Of a DNA stretch of 64,000 nucleotides, positions 32,009 to 39,935 are shown one piece after another (within the stretch, counting starts at the first letter, position 1; every line of letters starts with the position of its first letter). Under the pieces are notes generated by a model, which saw only the letters and a list, made by a program, of their open reading frames with translations, had not been told where the DNA came from and did not search any database. Position numbers and translations under genes: made by a program. Source of the DNA: Gilliamella bombicola (GTDB taxonomy: Bacteria; Pseudomonadota; Gammaproteobacteria; Enterobacterales; Orbaceae); the NCBI RefSeq assembly GCF_900094945.1, contig NZ_FMAQ01000008.1:1-64000 (forward strand), given 5' to 3'.

Positions 32009-33079
32009 ATGAAAAAGGTTTTATTTTATTTCAAAGATAGTACTGCTTTAATCGTCTTTTTAAGTCTTTTTGGGTTATTTTTATCACCATCAGTAATGGG
32101 AGCCGATATGTCTAACAATGCGAATAATTTTTATCAAAGCGATAATGTCACTATGCAAAAAGTTAGTTTTCTAAATCAATATAAGATGAACGTGGTTGGA
32201 AATTTGTTTATGCCTAAAACGCTTGATCCAAAAAATAAATATCCAGCCATTATTGTTGGACATCCAATGGGTGCAGTTAAAGAACAAAGTGCCAATTTAT
32301 ATGCGACTAAAATGGCTGAACAAGGCTTTATTACATTAGCCATTGACTTATCTTTTTGGGGCGAAAGTGAGGGACAGCCACGTAATGTTGTATTGCCCGA
32401 TATGTATGCAGAAGATTTCAGTGCGGCAGTTGATTATTTAGGTACTCAAACTTTTGTAGATCGTCACAATATTGGCGTAATTGGTGTTTGTGGTAGTGGT
32501 AGTTTTGTTATTAGTGCTGCTAAAATTGATCCACGTTTAAAAGCCATTGCGACGGTAAGTATGTATGATATGGGGTCAGCCAATCGCCATGCTCTTCACC
32601 ACTCGTTAACACTTGAACAGCGAAAGCAGATTATTAAACAGGCGGCAGAACAACGTTATGTTGAATTTTCTGGGGGGCAGACATTATATACAAGTGGTAC
32701 GGTCAATAAAGGGCAACTCAAACCAGAAGATGGTCCAATTGCCCATGAATTTTACGATTTTTATCGTACGCCTCGTGGTGAATATACGCCTGCAAGTTCA
32801 ACGCCAGAACTAACGACTCACCCAACATTAACCAGTAATGTAAAATTTATGAATTTCTATCCATTTAACGATATTGATACCATTTCACCACGACCAATGT
32901 TATTTATCACAGGTGATCAGGCTCATTCTAAAGAGTTCAGTGAAGATGCTTATAACCGCGCGATAGAACCGAAAGAACTTTATTATGTAAAAGGAGCTGG
33001 GCATGTTGATCTTTATGATCGAATCGATTTAATCCCTTTTGATAAATTAACAACCTTTTTTAAAACATATCTGAAATAG
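32009..33079 (+). CDS. secreted alpha/beta hydrolase, dienelactone-hydrolase-like
   Basis: An alpha/beta-hydrolase-fold protein of 356 residues resembling E. coli YcjY and dienelactone hydrolases. An N-terminal hydrophobic segment ending SPSVMGA looks like a Sec signal peptide, implying a periplasmic location. The nucleophile elbow reads GVCGSGS, so the nucleophile would be Cys as in the dienelactone hydrolase group. The acid may lie near FITGDQAHS and the base is His in GAGHVDLYD. The substrate is unknown. AAGGGA precedes the ATG. It is likely co-transcribed with the upstream exporter. Confidence 0.78.
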   Translation: MKKVLFYFKDSTALIVFLSLFGLFLSPSVMGADMSNNANNFYQSDNVTMQKVSFLNQYKMNVVGNLFMPKTLDPKNKYPAIIVGHPMGAVKEQSANLYATKMAEQGFITLAIDLSFWGESEGQPRNVVLPDMYAEDFSAAVDYLGTQTFVDRHNIGVIGVCGSGSFVISAAKIDPRLKAIATVSMYDMGSANRHALHHSLTLEQRKQIIKQAAEQRYVEFSGGQTLYTSGTVNKGQLKPEDGPIAHEFYDFYRTPRGEYTPASSTPELTTHPTLTSNVKFMNFYPFNDIDTISPRPMLFITGDQAHSKEFSEDAYNRAIEPKELYYVKGAGHVDLYDRIDLIPFDKLTTFFKTYLK

Positions 33080-33177
33080 CTATTAATTTTTAATGAAATG
33101 CTGTTCCACAGCAAAGGGAGTAAGAATTTATGCTGCTCCCTTACTTTTGCTCATCATTATAAAATAGCAGATGAATA

Positions 33178-34056
33178 TCAAAAATGTTTTTTTAGCTGTT
33201 TTAAAAACAGTTCAGCAGCTTTAGAAAATACATGATATTTTTTCCAGACAATATTCACATCCACTTTTAATTTTGGATATAACGGTTTAAAACAAAGCGG
33301 ATTATCGCCAGCTGTATTAATCAGTTTATCTAAACACAAGGCATATCCGATATGTTGTTCAACCATTAATGCGGCATTAAATATTAAGTTATATGTTGCA
33401 ATAATATTTAATTTGTCATAGTTTCGTTTAAACCATTGTTCAATGCTATCACTAACATATTTTTGTTGGGAAACAATCAGTGGTAATGACCATAAATCAG
33501 ATGGAGAAATGACCTCAAGGTTTGCCAACGCACAATCTTTTCTCATCAACACTCCCCACGTATCTTGTTGAGGAAGGCACAATGATTCATATTTTGTTAG
33601 ATGAGTTGGTTCAATTAACACACCAAAATCAAGTAATCCCTTATCAATACGTTCGGTGACATCATTTGCATTACCACTATAAATATGGATGCGGATATGA
33701 GGGTATACATCTTGCATTGATTTAATAACATTTACTACCAACTTCATTGCATCGGTTTCACCACAACCAATATAAATATCACCACCAATACTTTCGTTGG
33801 GTGCTTGAAACTCTTCTTCTGTTTTATGCACAAGTTCCAGTATCTCCTCGGCACGTTTACGTAATCGTATTCCTTCATCGGTCAAGGTAATTCGCCTACT
33901 GCCGCGAATAAATAGGGGGGTGCCAAGCGTTTGTTCTAACTCCATGAGTTGACGAGATAAGGTAGGTTGAGTTAAATGCAAATGGTTAGCGGCAGCGGTA
34001 ATACTTTCTTCTTTAGCAAGCGCAAGAAAATAACGTAAAATTTTTATATCTATCAT
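33178..34056 (-). CDS. LysR-family transcriptional regulator
   Basis: A LysR-type regulator of 292 residues. The winged helix-turn-helix lies in residues 1-60 (ILRYFLALAKEESITAAANHLHLTQPTLSRQLMELEQTLG), and the effector-binding periplasmic-like domain begins near 90 (DIYIGCGETDAMKLV). The ligand is unknown. AAAGGAAA precedes the ATG. It converges on the exporter-hydrolase pair and so does not share a divergent promoter with them, but both promoter regions carry a similar GAAGTG(TG)CCTA motif, which could be its site; this is inference. Confidence 0.9.
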   Translation of the reverse strand: MIDIKILRYFLALAKEESITAAANHLHLTQPTLSRQLMELEQTLGTPLFIRGSRRITLTDEGIRLRKRAEEILELVHKTEEEFQAPNESIGGDIYIGCGETDAMKLVVNVIKSMQDVYPHIRIHIYSGNANDVTERIDKGLLDFGVLIEPTHLTKYESLCLPQQDTWGVLMRKDCALANLEVISPSDLWSLPLIVSQQKYVSDSIEQWFKRNYDKLNIIATYNLIFNAALMVEQHIGYALCLDKLINTAGDNPLCFKPLYPKLKVDVNIVWKKYHVFSKAAELFLKQLKKHF

Positions 34057-34662
34057 TTTCCTTTCCCATTATTCTTGTTTAACAATTCTTCAAATTTTAT
34101 ATTTAAAAGATGCTATGCCAGAAAATGAAGTGTGCCTACTTTTCATTATTAACATAATCTTTTAAAAATCATCAGATGTTTTATCACAAATCACTTAAGT
34201 TGGATAGGTTACTCTTTATTACCGCTCAGTATTGTCGAGCGAGTTAATTGGTATAGAGCATTTTGCAAAAAGTCCAATAAGCCTTGGACTTACACAGATG
34301 AGTGTTCTAAGGTGGCTTTTTAAATGCCAATTAGTGAATGAAGCGGAGGCAAGAGATAACTAAAAATATATAAAATCAATATGTTGCTTGAATATTTTTT
34401 GATGTTTTTTGTTAAAAAATGGTCAGGAAAGATACTGATTTTATTAAATTTTTTGTTTGGTTGTTTTTACTCAAAACAACCGCAAAAAAACATTCTCCAA
34501 GACATCGCTTCTATACAAAACTTTACAAAAATCAACAAAAAAAAGCTAGTTGTTTATTCTGATGCAGAATATAATTTTGTTTAATGGACAAAGGTCCGGA
34601 TAATTAAATAAGCAAATAATTCTAAAATTATTATAAAAAGTTCACTTAAAAGGTGGGTCGTT
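34057..34662. other. intergenic region before adhesin gene 1
   Basis: This 606-nt region holds the LysR promoter on its left and a small hairpin with arms AAGTCCA/TGGACTT at about 34270-34292. Repeat element copy A lies at 34421-34481. A block ACAAAACTTTACAAAA (34515-34530) recurs upstream of the second adhesin at 36590-36605. A 67-codon open frame at 34381-34584 covers the repeat and looks fortuitous. Confidence 0.6.
34421..34481 (+). repeat. structured repeat element, copy A
   Basis: A conserved block of about 35 nt (GGTCAGGAAAGATACTGATT continuing TTATTAAATTTTTTG) is followed at a fixed distance by a perfect 9-bp hairpin (GGTTGTTTT, loop TACTC, AAAACAACC). Two further copies at 36478 and 38899 keep the block and the hairpin but change the stem bases in a paired way. 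Confidence 0.7.
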
Positions 34663-36192
34663 ATGTATTGTAATTACTCAACGTATCTTTTGGGTTATCA
34701 AAGTTGCAGTTATCAAAATTTCTCACGAGCTTTATTTTTACCTATGAATTTCGCGAAATTATTAGCATTCTTACTGACATCAATATTTTTATCACCTTTG
34801 TTATTACTTTCTTCATTTAGTGTACAGGCGTTATCGGTTTATACATCACAAACTATTGAAGGTTCTGCGCCGTATTTGACGTTTGATGGAGGCCGAACTA
34901 GGGTAACTTCAACCGAGAGTTTACTGGCTATTGAGTTGCCTGATGGTACTACCCTTACGCCATCAACTAATCCATCAAGTTCAACAAATCCAATAAGATT
35001 ACCTTATGCAGGAAGTACTTTGGGAGATATAGATATGTTAATCCCATCATCAGTGAATTCAGTGGATTTAAGTGATTTAGTCACTAGGTATAATTATTGG
35101 GGAGATGATGATGGAGATGGCCAAGGTTCAGGTGGTGTTACCGCATCAGGGAGTATATCGGTATCGTTTACGGATAAGGATAGTAATACAGTAAGTCGTA
35201 GTGATGCATTAGATAAATGTAAGGCTCCTTATAAGGTAACCTTAAGTAGTGTAGGGGGTTATTTACAAACACAGTACGGAGTTCCTAATAGGACTAGTTT
35301 TAGTGGAGCTATGGTGGATTATTATATTAATCCGTATGACAGTAGTCCTAGTGTTTGTTACGCAAGGCCTAATTTGTTGTTGGGTGGTACTACTGGCATC
35401 AATTCTAATGATGAACCTCGTTACGCAGGCCCAGCTAACATATGGTCTCCTACAAAGGGTTTTTTAACTCAGTCAAATGATTCATCATCTTACGGCCGAA
35501 ATTTTCCTACAACGGGTGCTAATGGGTTGTATTTTGATTTGCTCATAGGTGGCGTCGATGCAAGTCAGTTGACGTGGTCTCCGGTCACTCGTGGTGGAAT
35601 AACGGCTACGGTGACAAGTGTAATAGCTTATAATAATTGGCTTCCTAGTGTTGATAGAGGAAAAGTTGTCGCACGAGTTAAGTTAAGCGGTCCTAGGGCA
35701 ATTAGTACTCAAATAAACTCAAATAATCCTAGTCCGCTTACTCCGTTGCCATCTTTGCCGCAGACCTTTGAATTGGTGGGCAGGGATAGTCGTGGTAATG
35801 AGGTGAGGTATGGATTTGTGTTAAAGCAGTGGTTCGTCAATCGGGGTAGTAAACTCGATACTCAGTCCAACCAATCCACTTGGTGTAGTAGTTTGGGGTA
35901 TCGTCTTGCTAGTGTAAGTGATTTAACTAATGCAGTCAAAACAGATAGTCCTTCTATTTCTGGCGCCTTGCCATCCTCATCTGATAATTATTACATGCGT
36001 CACATAGGTGCTGGCTTTTTCACGGAGTGGGGCTACATGACCTACTCCGCTGATGCGGGCTTCGTCCCCGGCGCCATCGACTGGACAAGCGACACAACAG
36101 GTCGCAATGTCTTCAGTGTCAACTCAAACAACGGCCACGTCGGCAGCGGCTACGTTTACTACAGTGGTTACGCTGTTTGCACCGCACCTTAG
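34663..36192 (+). CDS. secreted adhesin-like protein with variable C-terminus (DUF823-type), paralogue 1
   Basis: I recognise this as resembling enterobacterial adhesion-domain (DUF823) proteins; function is inferred. The 509-residue product starts with an unusual 27-residue extension before a signal peptide (MNFAKLLAFLLTSIFLSPLL and on, ending VQALS). Its middle part has IEGSAPYLTFDGG, DDDGDGQG (Asp-rich, possibly calcium-binding) and GYLQTQYGVPNR. The C-terminal part (YGFVLKQWFVNRG, WCSSLGYR, GAGFFTEWG, WTSD) looks like a C-type-lectin-like fold. The start at 34663 has AAGGTGGG; ATG 34744 has none. GC is about 45-48% in parts I counted and 57% over the last 190 nt. About 34 of the last 53 codons end in C, unlike the body. 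Confidence 0.7.
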   Translation: MYCNYSTYLLGYQSCSYQNFSRALFLPMNFAKLLAFLLTSIFLSPLLLLSSFSVQALSVYTSQTIEGSAPYLTFDGGRTRVTSTESLLAIELPDGTTLTPSTNPSSSTNPIRLPYAGSTLGDIDMLIPSSVNSVDLSDLVTRYNYWGDDDGDGQGSGGVTASGSISVSFTDKDSNTVSRSDALDKCKAPYKVTLSSVGGYLQTQYGVPNRTSFSGAMVDYYINPYDSSPSVCYARPNLLLGGTTGINSNDEPRYAGPANIWSPTKGFLTQSNDSSSYGRNFPTTGANGLYFDLLIGGVDASQLTWSPVTRGGITATVTSVIAYNNWLPSVDRGKVVARVKLSGPRAISTQINSNNPSPLTPLPSLPQTFELVGRDSRGNEVRYGFVLKQWFVNRGSKLDTQSNQSTWCSSLGYRLASVSDLTNAVKTDSPSISGALPSSSDNYYMRHIGAGFFTEWGYMTYSADAGFVPGAIDWTSDTTGRNVFSVNSNNGHVGSGYVYYSGYAVCTAP

Positions 36193-36215
36193 CTTTTATA
36201 CCTTAGTCTTTGGAC

Positions 36216-36273
36216 CGCGGGGGCGGTTATGGTGCAGATAGAGGATAATTTATCAAAGAATAAAGCCCCCGCG
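36216..36273 (+). repeat. GC-rich inverted repeat downstream of adhesin 1
   Basis: CGCGGGGGC (36216-36224) and its exact complement (36265-36273) flank a 40-nt loop, starting 24 nt after the adhesin stop. No T-run follows. The same block, with shared GGTTATGGTGCA, follows adhesin 2 at 38432-38485. Confidence 0.65.
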
Positions 36274-36342
36274 TAAGTTGAGCATTTCCCTTAAGGTTAT
36301 GCTGTAGCGGTTTAAATTCGTGGTCTATTTATAGTACAGCAA

Positions 36343-36414
36343 GGTTTCGGACGTTTTAACTTTGGGTGAATAAAATAGCTATTGTGACCACCCAAGGTCA
36401 AAACGTCCGAAACC
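36343..36414. repeat. long inverted repeat, 26-nt arms
   Basis: The left arm starts GGTTTCGGACGTTTTAAC (36343-36368) and pairs with the right arm (36389-36414) at 24 of 26 positions across a 20-nt spacer. A sequence closely matching the complement of the left arm plus spacer recurs at 61869-61911 beside mobA, so this is a dispersed element, possibly a MITE or terminator-like repeat. Confidence 0.65.
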
Positions 36415-36477
36415 TGCGCACTTAATTTCTTCTATTCACCAAAACCCAAAAAAGACCTAATTTTCCGCCCAAAAATC

Positions 36478-36538
36478 AGTCAGAAAACATATTGATTTTA
36501 TTAAATTTTTTATACAGTGTTTTTTAGTCAAAAAACAC
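36478..36538 (+). repeat. structured repeat element, copy B
   Basis: AGTCAGAAAACATATTGATT followed by TTATTAAATTTTTTA matches copy A, then a perfect 9-bp hairpin (GTGTTTTTT, loop AGTC, AAAAAACAC). Block-to-hairpin spacing is 39 nt versus 38 nt in copy A. The rest of 36415-36735 is AT-rich and includes the shared ACAAAACTTTACAAAA (36590-36605). Confidence 0.7.
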
Positions 36539-36758
36539 CACCCAAAATCCTCCCCCAAAGCCCGCCAACGTATGTTGACTCAAGCTTTAACAAAACTTTA
36601 CAAAATTTTAACGGAAAAAGTAGCGCATTATTAACCAAGCGGCTATAATTTAAGGGCTTTCAAAGCAAAGGAGTGCTCGTTAGTCGAGCAGTTAGTTACA
36701 AAAAATGTAAATAAAACAAAAATTTACTTGACAGGATGATCGAAATGCGCTACCATTT

Positions 36759-38399
36759 ATGGCATCTGGCATCTGGCATCTGGCATGCCAAACCTACGCC
36801 CTAAATCTTTTTCAATTTCACCGTAGTCGAAATCAGACACAGTTCTTATTTTCATCACCGAAATTATCAAACTCATTGCGCTTGGCGAGGTCGTCGGGGT
36901 GTTCGTCGTGGTTAGGTTTTTTACTTAGCTCGCTTAGTTTTTCTAATTTTTCTATCTTACTTAAGTTACCAAGCTTACTTAGATCATTTAGCTTACCTAG
37001 ATTGTCGCTGTTCTTCGTGCTGTTGTTGTCATATACACAGAGTTCTGTGGCATTAACGGCGCATACATCAAGAGTAATTGAAGGTACTCTGCCGTATTTA
37101 ATGTTTGACGGTGGTTGGACAAAGGTAACAGATACAGACAGTTTATTGTTTATTAAGTTGCAGGATGGTCGGGTAATCACGCCATCTACTAATCCATCAA
37201 GTGTGACAAATCCGATAATTTTGCCGTATGTGGGGAGTAACTTAAGTCATATAGCAATGGTTGTTCCGTCGTCACAGAGTTCAATTAGTATAAATGATTT
37301 GGTTGTTCAGGGTAATTGGGGAGATGATGATGGGGATGGACAGGGAACAAATGGAGTTACCGCATCGGGGAATATATCGGTATCATTTACGGATAAGGAT
37401 GACAATACAGTTAATCGTAACGATGCATTAAGTATATGTAAGGCTCCTTATAGGGTAACTTTAAGTAGTTCAGGGGGATATTTACAAACACAGTACGGAG
37501 TTCCTAATAGGACCAATTTTAGTGGTCAGACGGTGACATATTATATCAATCCGTATGGTGGTCCTGTTGTTTGTCACACAAGGCCAAATCTTAGTTATGG
37601 CACAGACGATTTCACCGGCCCATCTAACATATGGTCTCTTACAAAGGGTTTTTTAAGTCAGTCAAATGATTCATTATCTTACGACCAAAACTTTCCAACT
37701 ACAGGTGCCGATGGATTGTATTTTGATTTGCTCATAGGTGGAGTGGATGGAAGTCAATTGACATGGTCTCCGGTCACGCGTGGTGGAATAACGGCTACGG
37801 TGACAAGTGTAGCAGCTAATGATAGGTGGATTCCTGGTGTTGATAAAGAAAAAGTTGTCGCACGGGTAACGTTAAGCGGTCCTAGGGCTGATAGTACTCA
37901 GATAGGGTCAGATAATCCTAGTCCGCTTACTCCATTGCCATCTTTGCCACAGACATTTGAGTTGGTGGGTAGGGATAGTAGGGATAATGTGGTGGTTAAA
38001 TATGGATTTGTGTTGAAGCAGTGGTTCGTCCATCGGGGTAATAAAGACGCTAGTCAGTCTGACCAAATATCTTGGTGCAATCGTTTGGGTTATCGTGCGC
38101 CACAGGTTAAGGATTTAACTAATGCGGTTTGTTCTGGTTGGCATTCAGGATTTTGGTGTCGAGGCGCAGTAGGTGCCACGCCGTCGTCTAGTAATAATCA
38201 TTACAAGCGTCACATAGGTGCTGGGTTTTTTACGGAGTGGGGCATCCTTTACCACTACGCTGATGCGGGTTTTGTCGACAACATCTACTGGACGAGCGAC
38301 GCTTCAGGTAGCAATAGCTTCACTGTCGCTTGGGACCTCGGCGACATTAACAGCTTCAGTGCCGGTTACAGCCTTTATGGCCTTTGTACCACACCTTAG
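36759..38399 (+). CDS. secreted adhesin-like protein with variable C-terminus (DUF823-type), paralogue 2
   Basis: A paralogue of the 34663-36192 product, closely similar from IEG.LPYL.FDGG to GAGFFTEWG, with the same DDDGDGQG, GYLQTQYGVPNR and YGFVLKQWFV blocks. Here a Cys-containing insert (CSGWHSGFWC) lies before the tail, and the last about 50 residues differ strongly at positions mostly encoded by codons ending in C or T. The ATG at 36759 lies inside a heptamer repeat and has no ribosome site; the better-served ATG at 36745 is out of frame. The first 95 residues are odd: a Ser/Leu-rich periodic stretch before a signal peptide core (LSLFFVLLLSYTQSSVA). The true start is uncertain and expression may be switched. 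Confidence 0.65.
   Translation: MASGIWHLACQTYALNLFQFHRSRNQTQFLFSSPKLSNSLRLARSSGCSSWLGFLLSSLSFSNFSILLKLPSLLRSFSLPRLSLFFVLLLSYTQSSVALTAHTSRVIEGTLPYLMFDGGWTKVTDTDSLLFIKLQDGRVITPSTNPSSVTNPIILPYVGSNLSHIAMVVPSSQSSISINDLVVQGNWGDDDGDGQGTNGVTASGNISVSFTDKDDNTVNRNDALSICKAPYRVTLSSSGGYLQTQYGVPNRTNFSGQTVTYYINPYGGPVVCHTRPNLSYGTDDFTGPSNIWSLTKGFLSQSNDSLSYDQNFPTTGADGLYFDLLIGGVDGSQLTWSPVTRGGITATVTSVAANDRWIPGVDKEKVVARVTLSGPRADSTQIGSDNPSPLTPLPSLPQTFELVGRDSRDNVVVKYGFVLKQWFVHRGNKDASQSDQISWCNRLGYRAPQVKDLTNAVCSGWHSGFWCRGAVGATPSSSNNHYKRHIGAGFFTEWGILYHYADAGFVDNIYWTSDASGSNSFTVAWDLGDINSFSAGYSLYGLCTTP
36761..36786 (+). repeat. 7-bp tandem repeat (GGCATCT) at the start of adhesin 2
   Basis: Three full GGCATCT units plus a partial fourth overlap the start codon of adhesin 2. 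An upstream ATG at 36745 (and an in-frame one at 36736), with AGGA 8 nt before 36745, is out of frame and stops after 19 codons at 36802. One extra unit, or two fewer, would fuse it to the adhesin frame. This is the layout of a slipped-strand phase switch, although the tract is short. Confidence 0.6.
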
Positions 38400-38898
38400 C
38401 TTTTATATCTTAGTCCTTAATCCTTGGGCCGCGGGGGTGGTTATGGTGCAAATAGAGAATAATCTAACAAACAACAGCGCCCCCGTACTGTGAAGCGCCG
38501 AGTTAATAAGATTGGGAGTGAATATAAAACAAATAAGAATAACCAAGCAGTTGGTGGATAAGTGTTTGTTGTGTACTTTGAAATAGTGGTGTTAGTTTAA
38601 CGAATGGAATCAATTAAATACTTGGCATAATATGCCTAACAGTAAAATTAGCACTACTAGCACAGCACTTATTCATCACCCAAGACTTTCAACCTAAAAT
38701 TGTCATGCAAGCTTGCTGATAAAAGGGAAGAAAGTTAGGGGGATATGGCTAAATCAGCGACATACGCATCTTAGGTTGCAACTTCCCGACTGGGGTGCGA
38801 ATGATTTTTGATTTTAGTTATACACCAACTGACTTGGCCCTCAAAACAAAGTTAAAAGATAACCATACGGCAATCCATAAAAAAACATAGTAAAAATC
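38400..38898. other. region after adhesin 2, with GC-rich inverted repeat
   Basis: Downstream of the stop, CGGGGG (38432-38437) pairs with CCCCCG (38480-38485) around GGTTATGGTGCA, matching the element after adhesin 1. The remaining stretch to 38898 has no supported ORF, tRNA or known RNA. Its GC is mixed and it may hold decayed adhesin-type sequence. Confidence 0.5.
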
Positions 38899-38957
38899 GG
38901 TCAGAAAAGGTATTGATTTTATTAAAGTTTTTTGTTTCTGTTTTTAACAAAAAAACA
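38899..38957 (+). repeat. structured repeat element, copy C
   Basis: GGTCAGAAAAGGTATTGATT followed by TTATTAAAGTTTTTTG matches copies A and B. It is followed 40 nt from its start by a 7-bp hairpin (TGTTTTT / AAAAACA). It lies before deoC, at the right edge of the adhesin region. Confidence 0.65.
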
Positions 38958-39055
38958 ATAGCTTATTTTCTTTGTCTCATTCCGGCATCAAAATTTGCCG
39001 AAACCTAAGCGTTGACATAAATGTTACTTATTTCAAAAAAAGCTTAAACTCAAAC

Positions 39056-39143
39056 ACAGATTTTTATCTGTACTATTTCAAACAATTTCGCCATAATGTT
39101 ATAAAAATAACAACATTTAGCTATATTTGTTATTTTTATAACA
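39056..39143 (+). promoter_or_regulatory. deoC operator: twin DeoR-type operators upstream of deoC
   Basis: TGTTATAAAAATAACA (39097-39112) and TGTTATTTTTATAACA (39128-39143) are perfect 16-bp palindromes and exact reverse complements of each other, with centres 31 bp apart (about three helical turns). They match the E. coli DeoR site TGTTAGAATTCTAACA in arms and length. A third palindrome of the same 6-4-6 layout, ACAGATTTTTATCTGT, lies at 39056-39071. The regulator gene deoR is second in the operon, implying autoregulation. Confidence 0.8.
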
Positions 39144-39212
39144 TCTCTATTTATTTAGATACTAACAATATTTAATTAAACATTATTACAAAGACATTTT
39201 AAGGATCTCGTT

Positions 39213-39878
39213 ATGAATTATGCAAAGTATATTGATCATACTTTACTCGCAATGAATGCGACAGAAGATCAAATTCGTAAGCTTTGTGATGAAGCCAAAC
39301 AATATCATTTTTATTCGGTTTGTGTAAATTCAGGCTATGTACCTTTAGCGGCAAGCTTACTTAATGGCAGTGATGTAAAAGTGTGTGCGGTGGTTGGCTT
39401 TCCACTTGGTGCCATGCTCACTAGCGCTAAAGCGTTCGAAACCGAAATGGCGGTTAAAGCTGGCGCTCAAGAAATCGATATGGTTATTAATGTAGGTTGG
39501 TTAAAAAGCAATGATTTCGATGCGGTTAAACATGATATTGAAGCAGTATTTAAAGCTTGTGGCGTTGTGCCATTAAAAGTTATTTTAGAAACCTGTCTAT
39601 TAACCAAAGAAGAAATTGTCAAAGTTTGTACAATTTGTAAAGAAATTGGCGTTGCGTTTGTAAAAACATCAACTGGTTTTAGCGTGTCGGGTGCAACTGT
39701 TGAGGATGTTAAATTAATGCGCGACACTGTAGGTAAAGAGATGGGTGTTAAAGCATCGGGCGGTATTCGCGATCGTGCAACCGCTGAAAAAATGATTCAA
39801 GCTGGGGCAACGCGTTTAGGTGCAAGCGCAGGCATTGCTATTGTATCGGGTGATACCACATCATCAAGCAGTTATTAA
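39213..39878 (+). CDS. deoC: deoxyribose-phosphate aldolase DeoC
   Basis: DeoC cleaves 2-deoxyribose-5-phosphate to glyceraldehyde-3-phosphate and acetaldehyde in deoxynucleoside catabolism. This is the short about 220-residue class: [37 protein letters not shown], the Schiff-base lysine in FVKTSTGFS, and [13 protein letters not shown] precedes the ATG. It is followed after 57 nt by deoR. No deoA, deoB or deoD lies nearby, so the rest of the pathway must be elsewhere. Confidence 0.96.
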   Translation: MNYAKYIDHTLLAMNATEDQIRKLCDEAKQYHFYSVCVNSGYVPLAASLLNGSDVKVCAVVGFPLGAMLTSAKAFETEMAVKAGAQEIDMVINVGWLKSNDFDAVKHDIEAVFKACGVVPLKVILETCLLTKEEIVKVCTICKEIGVAFVKTSTGFSVSGATVEDVKLMRDTVGKEMGVKASGGIRDRATAEKMIQAGATRLGASAGIAIVSGDTTSSSSY

Positions 39879-39935
39879 TCAATAAACTTATCAATAAGCT
39901 ACTTTATGTCGCTTATTGATATTGATGGAAACTGA

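Noticed and set aside
34381-34584. 67-codon open frame before adhesin 1
   Set aside because: It spans repeat copy A, whose other copies do not keep this frame; the product is low-complexity and lacks a ribosome site.
36053-36241. Open frame overlapping the adhesin 1 tail in another frame
   Set aside because: A shadow of the GC-rich tail; a similar shadow (38218-38493) appears in the second copy.
36833-37180. Minus-strand open frame with leucine-periodic product
   Set aside because: It is antisense to the adhesin 2 N-terminus and arises from the same short-period tract; no start signal supports it.
34663-38957. A complete diversity-generating retroelement
   Set aside because: The tails look suitable, but no reverse transcriptase, accessory gene or template repeat could be found in the 64 kb, so only the possibility is reported.
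38972-39175. 67-codon open frame upstream of deoC
   Set aside because: It covers the DeoR operators and is AT-rich noise; no ribosome site.
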